DNA of 42,966 nucleotides from Verrucomicrobiales bacterium (GCA_003140095.1 PLIU01000083.1:20569-63534), one strand, 5' to 3'; counted from the first letter of the stretch, positions 33,796 to 42,415 are shown. Made by a program: numbers and translations. The notes: a model not told the origin generated them from the sequence alone.

Positions 33796-35595
33796 ATGCG
33801 CTCTTGTCCTTCTCCCATACTTTATCGTCGCCGCAAGACCCGTGAAGTAGTGGTCGGCGATCCGGCCCGAGGCGGCGTGATCATTGGCGGCGATCAGGCG
33901 GCCGTCAAACAATCGATGATCACCTGCGACACGATGGACACGGAGGAGTGCGTGAAGCAATCGCTGGAACTGGCCGCCGCCGGCTGCCAGATCACGCGCA
34001 TCACCGCGCCGACGGTCAAGGACGCGGCCAACCTCAAGAACATCGTGGCCGCCTTGCGCGCGCGCGGCTGCCTGACGCCCATTGTGGCCGACATCCATTT
34101 CAAACCGGATGCCGCCCTGGAAGCGGCCCGGTGGGTGGAGATGGTGCGGGTCAATCCTGGCAACTACGCTGACAAGAAGAAATTTGCGGTGCGCGAATAC
34201 ACCGACGAGCAATACAACGCCGAGCTGGCGCGTCTGGAGGAGCAGTTTACCCCGCTGGTGCTGCTGTGCAAAAAGTTGGGCCGCGCCCTGCGCATCGGCA
34301 CCAACCACGGCTCATTGAGCGACCGCATCATGAACCGTTACGGGGACACACCGCTTGGCATGGTGGAGAGCGCGCTGGAATTTGCCCGCATCGCCCGGCG
34401 GCACGATTACCACAATTTCAAATTTTCCATGAAGTCCAGCAACCCCAAGGTGATGATCGAGTGCTACCGTCTGCTGGTCGCGCGGCTGGATGAACTGGGG
34501 CCGGATTGGAATTACCCCATCCACCTGGGCGTGACCGAGGCCGGCGAGGGGGAAGATGGCCGCATCAAGAGCGCCATTGGCATTGGCTCGCTTTTGTGCG
34601 ACGGGCTGGGCGACACGATTCGTGTTTCGCTGACGGAAGATTCGCCTCATGAGATCGCCGTTTGCACCGATTTGCTGGCGCAGATTCCGGCGCTGACCGT
34701 TTCCAATTATCCGAACGCGGCGGCCACGCCCTGGCCGTTTGATCCGTTCGCTTTCGAACGTCGTAAGACGCCGGAAATTTCCTTGAATGAGCAGGTCCGA
34801 TGCGGCGGGGAGCAAACGGTGCGCGTCGTCGTCACGCGCGCCACGTGGGAAAAGGTCGCCCCGAATATCCGGCCCAAGGCCGACGTCAAGCCGGAGGCCG
34901 TTTATGAGGACCTGAACATATTCGAGATTGATCCGACGAAAGATTTCGATCTCAATTGCGAGACGCAACTTGTGACGGTCAAGGATGGCATAGATCTGCC
35001 AGCAATTGCCGCGTTCCGCATGCTGGCGGGGAAATTGAAGCGGTTGGGCCGGAGCAATCCCATTCTGCTCAAGGACTGCCTCCGATTCGAGTCCGCGCCC
35101 TTGGAACCCAAGATCGCCCTGTTGCGGGCGGCGGTGGTGATCGGCTCGCTCCTGGCAGATGGCATCGGCGACGCGATCCTGGTCCGCGGGGAATCGGGCG
35201 CCGGGCAAAGCCTGCGGCTGGCCTACAATATTTTGCAAGCGGCCGGCTGCCGCAGTTTCAAGACCGATTACGTCGCCTGCCCGTCATGCGGACGGACCCT
35301 ATTCAACCTGCAAACAGTGACCGCGAGCATCAAGGAACGGACGCAACATTTGAAAGGGGTCAAAATCGCCATCATGGGCTGCATCGTCAACGGGCCGGGC
35401 GAGATGGCGGACGCCGATTTCGGATATGTGGGCGGGGCGCCGAACAAGATCAATCTTTACGTCGGCAAGAATCCGGTGAAGTTCAACATACCGGAGACCG
35501 AGGCGGTGGATCGGCTGGTGGATTTAATTCAGGAACACGGCAAGTGGGTGGAACCGGAACTGGTCCCGGCGGCGCCACGCGCTGCTGCGGGATAA
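33796..35595 (+). CDS. ispG: 4-hydroxy-3-methylbut-2-enyl diphosphate synthase, long form
   Basis: Penultimate enzyme of the non-mevalonate (MEP) isoprenoid pathway; an iron-sulphur reductase converting MEcPP to HMBPP. At 599 residues it is the long plant/Chlamydia/Bacteroidetes form, with an extra domain between the TIM barrel and the cluster domain. The barrel has SMITCDTMDTEECVKQ, PIVADIHF, RVNPGNYAD and RIGTNHGSLSDRIM. The cluster ligands are Cys495 and Cys498 (CPSCGRT) and Cys529 (GCIVNGPGE), with Glu536. It follows rseP by three bases, a common pairing, and is surely in the same operon. Confidence 0.95.
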   Translation: MRSCPSPILYRRRKTREVVVGDPARGGVIIGGDQAAVKQSMITCDTMDTEECVKQSLELAAAGCQITRITAPTVKDAANLKNIVAALRARGCLTPIVADIHFKPDAALEAARWVEMVRVNPGNYADKKKFAVREYTDEQYNAELARLEEQFTPLVLLCKKLGRALRIGTNHGSLSDRIMNRYGDTPLGMVESALEFARIARRHDYHNFKFSMKSSNPKVMIECYRLLVARLDELGPDWNYPIHLGVTEAGEGEDGRIKSAIGIGSLLCDGLGDTIRVSLTEDSPHEIAVCTDLLAQIPALTVSNYPNAAATPWPFDPFAFERRKTPEISLNEQVRCGGEQTVRVVVTRATWEKVAPNIRPKADVKPEAVYEDLNIFEIDPTKDFDLNCETQLVTVKDGIDLPAIAAFRMLAGKLKRLGRSNPILLKDCLRFESAPLEPKIALLRAAVVIGSLLADGIGDAILVRGESGAGQSLRLAYNILQAAGCRSFKTDYVACPSCGRTLFNLQTVTASIKERTQHLKGVKIAIMGCIVNGPGEMADADFGYVGGAPNKINLYVGKNPVKFNIPETEAVDRLVDLIQEHGKWVEPELVPAAPRAAAG

Positions 35596-35605
35596 AATGA
35601 GAAGA

Positions 35606-35644
35606 CTTCCAGGCGGGCGCGTTAAACCACTGTGCCGTCTCTCC
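35606..35644 (-). pseudogene. 5' half of a tRNA-Ser (GGA-like)
   Basis: Read on the minus strand, GGAGAGA, GGC, AGTGGTTTAA, GCG, CCCGC and the loop CTGGAAG follow in the order and spacing of a bacterial tRNA-Ser from base 1 through the anticodon loop (anticodon GGA). The pairing partner of the anticodon stem, the variable arm, the T arm and the acceptor 3' strand are all absent; the resemblance ends in the ispG 3' flank. Confidence 0.5.
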
Positions 35645-35869
35645 CACCGTGAGGATATGTCGCACGGATGCGCCCTGTGGGCAAGTTGATTGTGGTGGCG
35701 GATTCAAGGCGACAAGGCTGCCTTCAAAGGTGAGCGCACAGGAAATCGCGCGCGGCGACCGTCTCCACCTCGTCCTCCGTCACTCCATATTCCGGAAAAG
35801 TCCTTGTAACGTCCCTTTTTCACTTGTGCGCTCAAGGCTTTGCTGACCGGCGCAGAAAGAGTTACATGA

Positions 35870-36184
35870 TGGCCAAGCTCTTTTTCGGCGCCGAAACAGG
35901 CGGCGCGGATCATCGTTCGCGCCGGGCAGCCCGCCGGCGAGATCATGGCCAAAGCCAAAGCGGCCGAGGCGGACCTCATCGTCCTGTGCGGTCCGAGGTC
36001 CGGGCGACTGCGGCTTCTGCGGCGGGGAACGACCCAACGGATCCCGAATTCCGCCTCCTGCCCGACTTTGGTGCTGCCACACCCCGGCAAACCAAGCCCA
36101 GGAGAGCCGGCGCGCGTTGGAGGGAGCGTCGCGGCAGAGGCTTGTTTTTTTGGGGAAACCGCAGCACGGATGGCTGTGGCGTGA
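35870..36184 (+). pseudogene. Universal stress protein (UspA) C-terminal remnant
   Basis: The frame gives KQAARIIVRAGQPAGEIMAK, then AEADLIVLCGPRSGRLRLL, TQRIPNSASCPTLVL, the C-terminal half of a UspA domain. The usual ATP-binding GxxGxxxxxxGS loop is altered to GPRSGRLRLLRRGT. There is an in-frame stop upstream (TGA at 35867) and no N-terminal strand, so the first half is lost. It could still be translated from the ATG at 35945 (79 residues). No other gene is seen in 35645-36420. Confidence 0.6.
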
Positions 36185-36422
36185 TCATCAATAATTTGGG
36201 CTAATAGGGGGATTTGGCGATTTCTGGCATCTCTGTTTTGACCAGAGTGGTCAAAAATCGACTTCGACCGGCTTTCCTATCCCACCATCAGAAATGCCAT
36301 CTTAATGTTTTCTTAACGCCGATTCTACGAGGGATAACTGACCATTTTTGCGAACACGGACAGGCTTGGAAGCGCAAGGGAGCCCCAGAGATGGCACTTC
36401 ACCTGCTAAAAGGCATCCTAAC

Positions 36423-36476
36423 GTGAGCACCGAACCAGAAAACGAGCAGAAACACCACAAACGCATCAAAAAATAA
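36423..36476 (+). other. Possible 17-codon leader ORF upstream of the permease
   Basis: GTG at 36423 opens a 17-residue basic peptide (STEPENEQKHHKRIKK after the initiator) whose stop is four bases before the permease ATG. The permease lacks its own clear ribosome-binding site, so coupling is possible. No attenuator hairpin is seen. Could be chance. Confidence 0.2.
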
Positions 36477-36480
36477 GAAT

Positions 36481-38502
36481 ATGTCATCCGAATCACCACC
36501 GCCGAAAACAGAGATGAAACCCACCCTGGGCCTGACTGGCCTGACGATCAACGCCATGGCGCTCATCGCGCCGGGTGCTTTCTTGTGGCTGACTTACGAG
36601 GAACAATCCCTCTACGGCGCGCCGACGGCGGGTTGCGCGATGTGGATCGGCATCGTATTCGCGTTGGTTTTGTGCTTCGCCACGGCCATTAGCTACGCGG
36701 AGTTGTCAAAGCTGTATCCCGGCGCCGGATCATCCTACCTTTACGCCGAACAGGCCTTTTTGTCCCAAACGCATGCCTTCAAATGGGCGCGGCTGATCAA
36801 GTTTTTCACCGGCTGGAACAGCCATCTTTATTACTGGATATATACCGGATTGATGGTCGGTGTGACGGCCATTCTGGCCGGATGGCTGGCGGGCCAGTTG
36901 TTTCCAGACACTTTCAGCACAACCTACAACAGTCCGTTGTTCATGTGGCTCTTCTGCATCGTGTTCGCCGTTGGTGTTGGCTACATTGCCTACCGCGGTG
37001 TCAATGGCACGACCGCGGTTAATATGGGGATAAACGTCATCCAGATTTCCGCGCTGGTGGTCTTCTCCATCATGGCCATCGCCTATCGCTCCAGCCATCC
37101 GGACGGCTCCGTGGGCTTCCATCTGTCCAACAACATACCGGTCAATTATAATGTAGCTCAAGTCCCTGTGACCGACACGAACAACAAACCGGTGCAGGCC
37201 ACTTGGGCCGACGGCTCACCCAAAGTGGATGACAAGACCAAGGCCCCCATCTGGAACATGCAGGACAAGCAGGTGGCAAAGGATGACTTGGACAAAACCA
37301 AGAACACGAATGCCGTTGAGCTGGCTAGTTTGACGGCTCTTGGCCTCGGCGAAGGCGACCCCTATCCGGCCTGGAAGGCAGACGACAAGGGCAATGCGGT
37401 TTTGAAAGATGGCAAATACGCCCCCGACCCCTTCATCTTGAGCTATAAACCTGCGGACGCCCTGAGTGGAGCGGGAACCGCGCAAGACCCCAAAACCTTT
37501 AATTTTCACCCCAATGGCGCGTCCGTCGTGGCGCCGCACTCGTTCAGCGCCGTCCTGGTCCAGGCCTGCATAGCGATTCTTCTGCTGGTCGGATTCGAAT
37601 CGGTCACGGCCATGGGCGAAGAAGCCAAGAATCCGAAGAAGGACATAGGGCGGGCGGTCTTGCTTTCGTTGGCGATTCAAGGGGCCATTTGTTACCTGTT
37701 CGAGTATTTCGCGGCCAATTATTTTTTGAATAGCGGTTACACGATGTCCAACGCCGGCGCTTCCAGCGCGCCTCTCGGGGACATGATGGTTCTGGTCGGC
37801 ACCTGGGTTTTTGGCAGCGCTTCGGCGGGCAAGTCGTTCATGCTGGTGGAGGCGTTTACAGTGTTTCTGGCCTTGATCGGCACCACCCTCTCCTGCATGA
37901 ACACAGGCGCGCGCGTGACCTATGCCATGGGCCGCGACGAGGAGGTGCCCACGCAGTTCGGCTTGTTGCACGGCAAGACACTTTCGCCGCATCGCGCGGT
38001 CTGGTTCCTGGCCTTCATCTCGATCATCTTCGGTATCCTTACGACCGTGATCTATCTGGGTGCCGCATCGGCGGACTTGGCGCCCTTGGACAAGCACAAT
38101 TTCTGGTACGGCTTCGGCATCTTCTCGCCGCACGCTTACACTTATCTGCCCAACTCCATGATCACCGTCACGTTGATTAGCAACTTCGGTACGTTCCTAC
38201 TCTATATGACCACCTGTATCGTGGCGATCGTGGCCTTCCGCGAGCACCATAGTTTCCACGGGTTTAAACATGTGGTCGTGCCGGTGTTCGGGCTTCTGGC
38301 CAACCTGGGTTGCATGTTGTTTTACTTGCTAGGCCCGATTCCGGCGATTGGTGTCCCCGGCATGAGCTGGCATGAGCCTTACCTTGCGCTGGTGATATCC
38401 TTGTTGTGGATCGGTTTAGGAGCCTGCTACTTTGCCTTCTCCAGCAAGAAGAGAGGCAAAGAGATTATTCTCACTGTCAAGCCTGGCATGGCGATGTTGT
38501 AG
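36481..38502 (+). CDS. APC-family amino acid permease with a large loop insert
   Basis: A 673-residue APC-superfamily transporter, about 150-200 residues longer than usual. TM1 (LTINAMALIAPGAFLWL) carries the unwound substrate region. TM6 is marked by LLVGFESVTAMGEEAKNPKK, the family's FxGxE...KNP motif. Further helices follow to about residue 655 (12 in all). The extra length is a hydrophilic segment, about residues 203-353, between TM5 (ISALVVFSIMAIAY) and TM6, predicted on the outer side; it is Lys/Asp/Asn-rich (DGSPKVDDKTKAP, KADDKGNAVLKDGKYA). The substrate is unknown; the family moves amino acids or amines in symport or antiport. A strong hairpin follows the gene. Confidence 0.9.
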   Translation: MSSESPPPKTEMKPTLGLTGLTINAMALIAPGAFLWLTYEEQSLYGAPTAGCAMWIGIVFALVLCFATAISYAELSKLYPGAGSSYLYAEQAFLSQTHAFKWARLIKFFTGWNSHLYYWIYTGLMVGVTAILAGWLAGQLFPDTFSTTYNSPLFMWLFCIVFAVGVGYIAYRGVNGTTAVNMGINVIQISALVVFSIMAIAYRSSHPDGSVGFHLSNNIPVNYNVAQVPVTDTNNKPVQATWADGSPKVDDKTKAPIWNMQDKQVAKDDLDKTKNTNAVELASLTALGLGEGDPYPAWKADDKGNAVLKDGKYAPDPFILSYKPADALSGAGTAQDPKTFNFHPNGASVVAPHSFSAVLVQACIAILLLVGFESVTAMGEEAKNPKKDIGRAVLLSLAIQGAICYLFEYFAANYFLNSGYTMSNAGASSAPLGDMMVLVGTWVFGSASAGKSFMLVEAFTVFLALIGTTLSCMNTGARVTYAMGRDEEVPTQFGLLHGKTLSPHRAVWFLAFISIIFGILTTVIYLGAASADLAPLDKHNFWYGFGIFSPHAYTYLPNSMITVTLISNFGTFLLYMTTCIVAIVAFREHHSFHGFKHVVVPVFGLLANLGCMLFYLLGPIPAIGVPGMSWHEPYLALVISLLWIGLGACYFAFSSKKRGKEIILTVKPGMAML

Positions 38503-38525
38503 TCCGATAATCCCCCAAAAATCAA

Positions 38526-38559
38526 CAAACCGGTTGCCTCCGACGAGTCAACCGGTTTG
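38526..38559 (+). terminator. Strong hairpin after the permease gene
   Basis: CAAACCGGTTG and CAACCGGTTTG form a perfect 11-base stem around a 12-base loop, 24 bases after the permease stop. No run of T follows, so it is not a classical intrinsic terminator, but its position between two complete genes suggests transcript-end or stability function. Confidence 0.55.
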
Positions 38560-38598
38560 CCGTCTTGACCGGGAAAATGTTTCCCATCAGGATGCATC

Positions 38599-40389
38599 AT
38601 GGATTTGACCTACGCCCAAATGTCCGTCACCGGGCCGGTTCGCCAAAAAAATGAGGACTGCATCGGGTTCTGGCAACCGGAGAAACCGGAGTTGGCGCGG
38701 ACGGTGGGCATAGCGGCTGTGATAGCCGACGGGGTGGGCGGCACCGGACGGGGCGAAGTGGCCAGCCAGTTCGCGGTGCAAACCGCGCTCAAGGTCTTGA
38801 AGGGAACGGTGGCGGAAACGGAGCCGGAAGATTTGCTGCGCAAGATTTTCAACGAGGCCAACAAACTTGTTTATGACGCCTCCATGCAGAACCACCAGGA
38901 AGGACGGATGGCGACGACGTTGACGGTATCGATCTATCGAAATGATGAGGTCACGATTGGACACGTGGGCGATGCACGGGTGTATCTGATTCGCAATGGG
39001 GCGCTCCGGCGCTTGACCTCCGATCACAGCTATGTCGCCCTTCAGGTCAAATTAGGACTGGTCAAGGAGCGCGACGCCATGGCCAGTCCGATGCGCTCGA
39101 TGATTACGCGCAGCATCGGGCAGGATTTAATCTGCGGCTACGACGTGTTCAGCCAAACCTTGGAAAAGGGCGACGTGCTGGTACAATGCACCGACGGCCT
39201 GTATTCGGTCGTGCTGGATGACGAAATCTGCGAAATTGCAGGGCATCTGGCGCCGCAGGAGGCCAGCCAGCAACTCATTGCCCAGGCCGAAAAACGGCAC
39301 ACGGAAGACAATGTCTCGGTTCAAATCGTCCGTATTGACGCAGTCGAACACCGCCATTTTTATCGCGGCGCGCCGTATTACGTAAAAGCAACCTCGCCCT
39401 CAGTGAGCAACGAAATCCAAGCCGGCCAGATATTGGACAACCGGTTCGAGATAACCGAATTGATCAGCCGTAGCGGCATGGCGTCCATCTTCAAAGCCAA
39501 CGACCTGAAAACCGGCCTGACGGTGGCCATCAAAGCGCCGTTGATGCAATTTGAGAGCGACCCGGCCTCCTTTTCCCGTTTCCAGCGCGAGGAGGAAATC
39601 GGCCAGTCGCTGAGCCACCCCTACATATTGAAAATCTTTGCCATTCCGCCGGAGGAAAAAAGCCGCCCTTACATCGTGATGGAATACTTGCAGGGCCAAA
39701 CGCTGGCCGCGCTCTTGCGCGAGGTCCATCCCTTGCCGGAGCCGGACGCGGTCAAGATCGCCAGCCGGATTTGCGAAGCCCTGGATTGCATGCACTTTCA
39801 CAAAATCGTGCATCGGGATCTCAAACCGCAGAACATCATGATCTGCCTCAACGGCAGCATTCGGGTCATGGATTTTGGCATCGCCAAATCTTTGAAAGCC
39901 CGCCGCCTGACCTTTGTCGGCTTTTCCCCCAGCATGGGCACGCCCGATTACATGGCCCCGGAACAGGTCAAAGGCAAACGCGGGGATGAGCGGACGGACA
40001 TCTACGCTTTGGGCGCCATCCTATACGAGATGTGTACCGGCCAGTCCCCCTACGAAGGCGAAAGCCCCTACGCCGTGATGAATGCCCGTCTGACCGGCGA
40101 CCCCGTCGCCCCGCGCAAGCTCAACCCCAAGCTCACTCCGGCCGTGGAGGAAATCATCCTCCATGCTCTGGAGCGCGACGCAGCCAACCGGTTCCAGACT
40201 GCCCAGGAAATGAAGGCGGAGTTGGACGACTACGAAAAAGTGGAGATGGTGGAGCGTTTTCGCCGTTTGCAGACGCCGCAACTGTGGAAGAGCCGGTTTC
40301 GCATGGTGCCGCTGGTCCTACTGTTAGGCTTGGTGCAGGTGATCATTTTCTTGTTGATGTTTTTGTACTTCAGGCACAAGAGCAAATAG
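38599..40389 (+). CDS. PP2C-type phosphatase-Ser/Thr kinase fusion, membrane-anchored
   Basis: A 596-residue protein holding both a protein phosphatase and a protein kinase. Residues 1-250 are a PP2C domain (RQKNEDC, VIADGVGGTGRGEVAS, GHVGDARVYLIR, CTDGLYSVV, TEDNVSVQIV), with the metal-binding Asp residues present. Residues about 283-550 are a Hanks-type kinase: Lys312 in VAIKAPL, HRDLKPQN (Asp407) and DFGIAK (Asp425), GTPDYMAPEQV as the activation end. The Gly-rich loop is degenerate (ISRSGMASIF in place of GxGGMG). A single helix near the end (LVLLLGLVQVIIFLLMFLYF) anchors it with both domains in the cytoplasm. No signal-sensing outer domain is present. Confidence 0.93.
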   Translation: MDLTYAQMSVTGPVRQKNEDCIGFWQPEKPELARTVGIAAVIADGVGGTGRGEVASQFAVQTALKVLKGTVAETEPEDLLRKIFNEANKLVYDASMQNHQEGRMATTLTVSIYRNDEVTIGHVGDARVYLIRNGALRRLTSDHSYVALQVKLGLVKERDAMASPMRSMITRSIGQDLICGYDVFSQTLEKGDVLVQCTDGLYSVVLDDEICEIAGHLAPQEASQQLIAQAEKRHTEDNVSVQIVRIDAVEHRHFYRGAPYYVKATSPSVSNEIQAGQILDNRFEITELISRSGMASIFKANDLKTGLTVAIKAPLMQFESDPASFSRFQREEEIGQSLSHPYILKIFAIPPEEKSRPYIVMEYLQGQTLAALLREVHPLPEPDAVKIASRICEALDCMHFHKIVHRDLKPQNIMICLNGSIRVMDFGIAKSLKARRLTFVGFSPSMGTPDYMAPEQVKGKRGDERTDIYALGAILYEMCTGQSPYEGESPYAVMNARLTGDPVAPRKLNPKLTPAVEEIILHALERDAANRFQTAQEMKAELDDYEKVEMVERFRRLQTPQLWKSRFRMVPLVLLLGLVQVIIFLLMFLYFRHKSK

Positions 40390-40513
40390 CCGGGCCGGTT
40401 CTGGCGAATTTTGCCCATGCTGAGTGCTTTGGGGAGAGTGAAATCGGGAGAATGGATGGATAAATCCAGCCAAAAGTATTGACTTTGGGCGGATTGCTCT
40501 CCGCCGGGGCTGC

Positions 40514-40528
40514 TGGCACTGGCCATGC
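40514..40528 (+). promoter_or_regulatory. Sigma-54 (RpoN) promoter for amtB-glnB
   Basis: TGGCAC-TGGCC-ATGC matches the -24/-12 consensus TGGCACG-N4-TTGC, with GG and GC separated by exactly ten bases. Transcription would start near 40539, at or next to the annotated ATG, so translation may begin at the ATG or at a downstream start. Nitrogen-regulated amtB genes are classic sigma-54 targets. Confidence 0.55.
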
Positions 40529-40538
40529 TTAGCAAACC

Positions 40539-41915
40539 ATGGAGATTGTGTCTATTAGCCTCACAATGGTGGTATGGGCGGGAGTTCTCGTCATGCTGAT
40601 GCAAGCCGGGTTTGCCTTGGTCGCCACTGGCTTGTGCCGTGCCAGGAACGCCGCGCAGGTCATCTCCATGAACCTGCTCATCTACGTTTTCAGCGTGCTG
40701 GGTTTTTGGGTCTGCGGCTTCGCCTTGCTCTCGGGCGGATGGTCGGGAACGTGCGGCACACCCGTCAGCCAATGGTCGATCCATCTCTTCGGCCATTCCT
40801 TCGGATTGATGGGCACGAGTGGATTCTTTCTCAGTTCCCCCGGCACCGAGCCTGCGGCCTATAGCTGGTTTTTCTTGCTGGCGGTGGTGATCTCCTTGGC
40901 GGCGGTCATCCCCGCCGGCGTCATGGCCGAACGCTGGAAAATGGCCAGTGTTGTCATGTACGGCATGGTGGCGGCGGCGCTGCCGTTGGCCGTCTTCGGC
41001 CATTGGGTGTGGGGGGGTGGATGGCTGGCGCAATTGGGGCAAAACCTCGGCTTGGGGCACGGCTTTGTGGATTTCGCCGGGTCTTCGGTTGTTCACGCGG
41101 CCGGCGGGATGATCGGCTTGATGGGCGCCATCGCCATCGGGCCGCGCCTGGGCAAATACTCCCGCGATGGCCGGCCGCGTCCCATTGCGGGTCATAATTT
41201 GGTCTATGTCGTGGCCGGCAGCCTGCTCCTGGCCGCCGGGTGGTTCGGATTTAACGTCGGCCCGTCCTTTTTCACCGATGCCTCGCGCGCGCCGATCATT
41301 GCAGTCAACACGATGCTGGCCTCGGCGGCCGGCGCAGCGGCGGCCTGCGCGCTGGTGACGGTGAAATTTCGCAAGCCCGATCCGTCCATGGTCTGCAATG
41401 GCCTGCTGGCCGGGTTGGTGGCCGTCTCCGGTTCCTGCCCCTTTGTCAATCCCACCGGCGCGATTCTGACCGGCGGCGTGGCAGGATTTCTGGTCGTGCA
41501 TGCCGTTCTCTTTTTCGAGGGGACAATGAAAGTCGATGACCCCATGGGCGCTCTTTCGGTGCATGGGGTGGGAGGCACGTGGGGCGTGCTCAGTTTGGGT
41601 TTGGTGGCCGACGGCAGCTTTGGGGCCGGTTGGAATGGCGCGCCGGAGAAGGCCGGGGTGGCGGGGGCGTTTGCGACGCTCTTTGGCGGCCCGGCCAACG
41701 ATTGGGGGCAATTGGGCGCCCAGATCATAGGCGCGTTGACTTGTTTGATTTCCTTGGGGCTGGTGGCCTGGCTTTGGTTCAAAGTGTCCGCCCGGATCGT
41801 TCCCCTGCGCACGCGGCGCGAGGATGAACTCGGGGGATTAGACCTGCCGGAAGTGGGTGCCGAATGCTATCCCGATTTCCACCTGACCGACAAAGGGTCG
41901 TCCCGGCCCGAATAA
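40539..41915 (+). CDS. amtB: Ammonium channel/transporter AmtB
   Basis: A 458-residue Amt/Rh family channel carrying ammonium into the cell. Eleven membrane helices are evident. The twin pore histidines are His186 (SSVVHAAGGMIGLMG) and His342 (ALSVHGVGGTWGVLSLG). The GNTLFQ-type helices and VVISLAAVIPAGVMAERWKM segment match the family. The first helix is MVVWAGVLVMLMQAGFA. The C-terminal 30 residues are charged. It sits three bases before the PII gene, the standard amtB-glnK pairing in which PII blocks the channel at high nitrogen. With a sigma-54 site just upstream, the true start may be the ATG at 40566. Confidence 0.93.
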   Translation: MEIVSISLTMVVWAGVLVMLMQAGFALVATGLCRARNAAQVISMNLLIYVFSVLGFWVCGFALLSGGWSGTCGTPVSQWSIHLFGHSFGLMGTSGFFLSSPGTEPAAYSWFFLLAVVISLAAVIPAGVMAERWKMASVVMYGMVAAALPLAVFGHWVWGGGWLAQLGQNLGLGHGFVDFAGSSVVHAAGGMIGLMGAIAIGPRLGKYSRDGRPRPIAGHNLVYVVAGSLLLAAGWFGFNVGPSFFTDASRAPIIAVNTMLASAAGAAAACALVTVKFRKPDPSMVCNGLLAGLVAVSGSCPFVNPTGAILTGGVAGFLVVHAVLFFEGTMKVDDPMGALSVHGVGGTWGVLSLGLVADGSFGAGWNGAPEKAGVAGAFATLFGGPANDWGQLGAQIIGALTCLISLGLVAWLWFKVSARIVPLRTRREDELGGLDLPEVGAECYPDFHLTDKGSSRPE

Positions 41916-41918
41916 CGT

Positions 41919-42257
41919 ATGAAGAAAATTGAAGCCATCATCAAACCGTTCAAACTGGATGAAGTGCGCGACGCCTTGTCTGAGATCGGCATCGGCGGGA
42001 TGACTGTCAGCGAAGTGGAGGGCTATGGGCGCCAGAACGGCAACGGCGAACTCCATCGCGCCGGCGAATACGGCAGCGACATGCTGCCCAAGGTCAAGCT
42101 GGAAATTGTTTTGACAGACACGCAAGTCCAGCCAGTGCTCAAGGCCATCGTCAGCGCGGCCCGGACGGGAAAAATCGGCGACGGGAAAGTTTTCGTCACC
42201 CGCATTCGGGAGGCGGTGCGCATTCGCACCGAGGAAAAAGGGGCCGGGGCGCTTTAG
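41919..42257 (+). CDS. glnB: PII nitrogen regulatory protein
   Basis: A 112-residue PII signal protein (GlnB/GlnK type) that binds ATP/ADP and 2-oxoglutarate and gates AmtB. The N-terminus MKKIEAIIKPFKLDEV, the GMTVSEVEGYGRQ strand, and the C-terminal GKIGDGKVFV and RIREAVRIRTEEKG nucleotide-binding loops are all standard. The T-loop keeps Tyr51, the uridylylation site, but has Gly43 and His46 (ELHRAGEY) where E. coli has Thr and Tyr. Its linkage to amtB suggests a GlnK role; I use glnB as the general symbol. Confidence 0.93.
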   Translation: MKKIEAIIKPFKLDEVRDALSEIGIGGMTVSEVEGYGRQNGNGELHRAGEYGSDMLPKVKLEIVLTDTQVQPVLKAIVSAARTGKIGDGKVFVTRIREAVRIRTEEKGAGAL

Positions 42258-42290
42258 GGCGGGGTGGATCTTTTTTTTGGCAGCTTTTCC

Positions 42291-42308
42291 TAATTTTAAT
42301 CTTAATCC
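42291..42308 (-). repeat. Short NGATTA-type hexamer run
   Basis: On the minus strand the sequence reads GGATTA, AGATTA, AAATTA, the same hexamer family as at 41-70 but three units and in the opposite orientation. A run of eight T (42271-42278) lies between it and the PII gene, but no stem precedes the T run, so I do not call a terminator. Confidence 0.5.
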
Positions 42309-42415
42309 ACTTCACTTGCCTGAAAGAGATTAAGAGCCTGGCAGAACTTGGGCAGCACCGGTTCAGCAAGCCCATCGAGAATGATCACGTTGCCCTTCCG
42401 TCATGGCGCATCGTA

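Noticed and set aside
38526-38559. Classical intrinsic terminator
   Set aside because: The stem is excellent but no T run follows, so it is reported only as a terminator-like hairpin.
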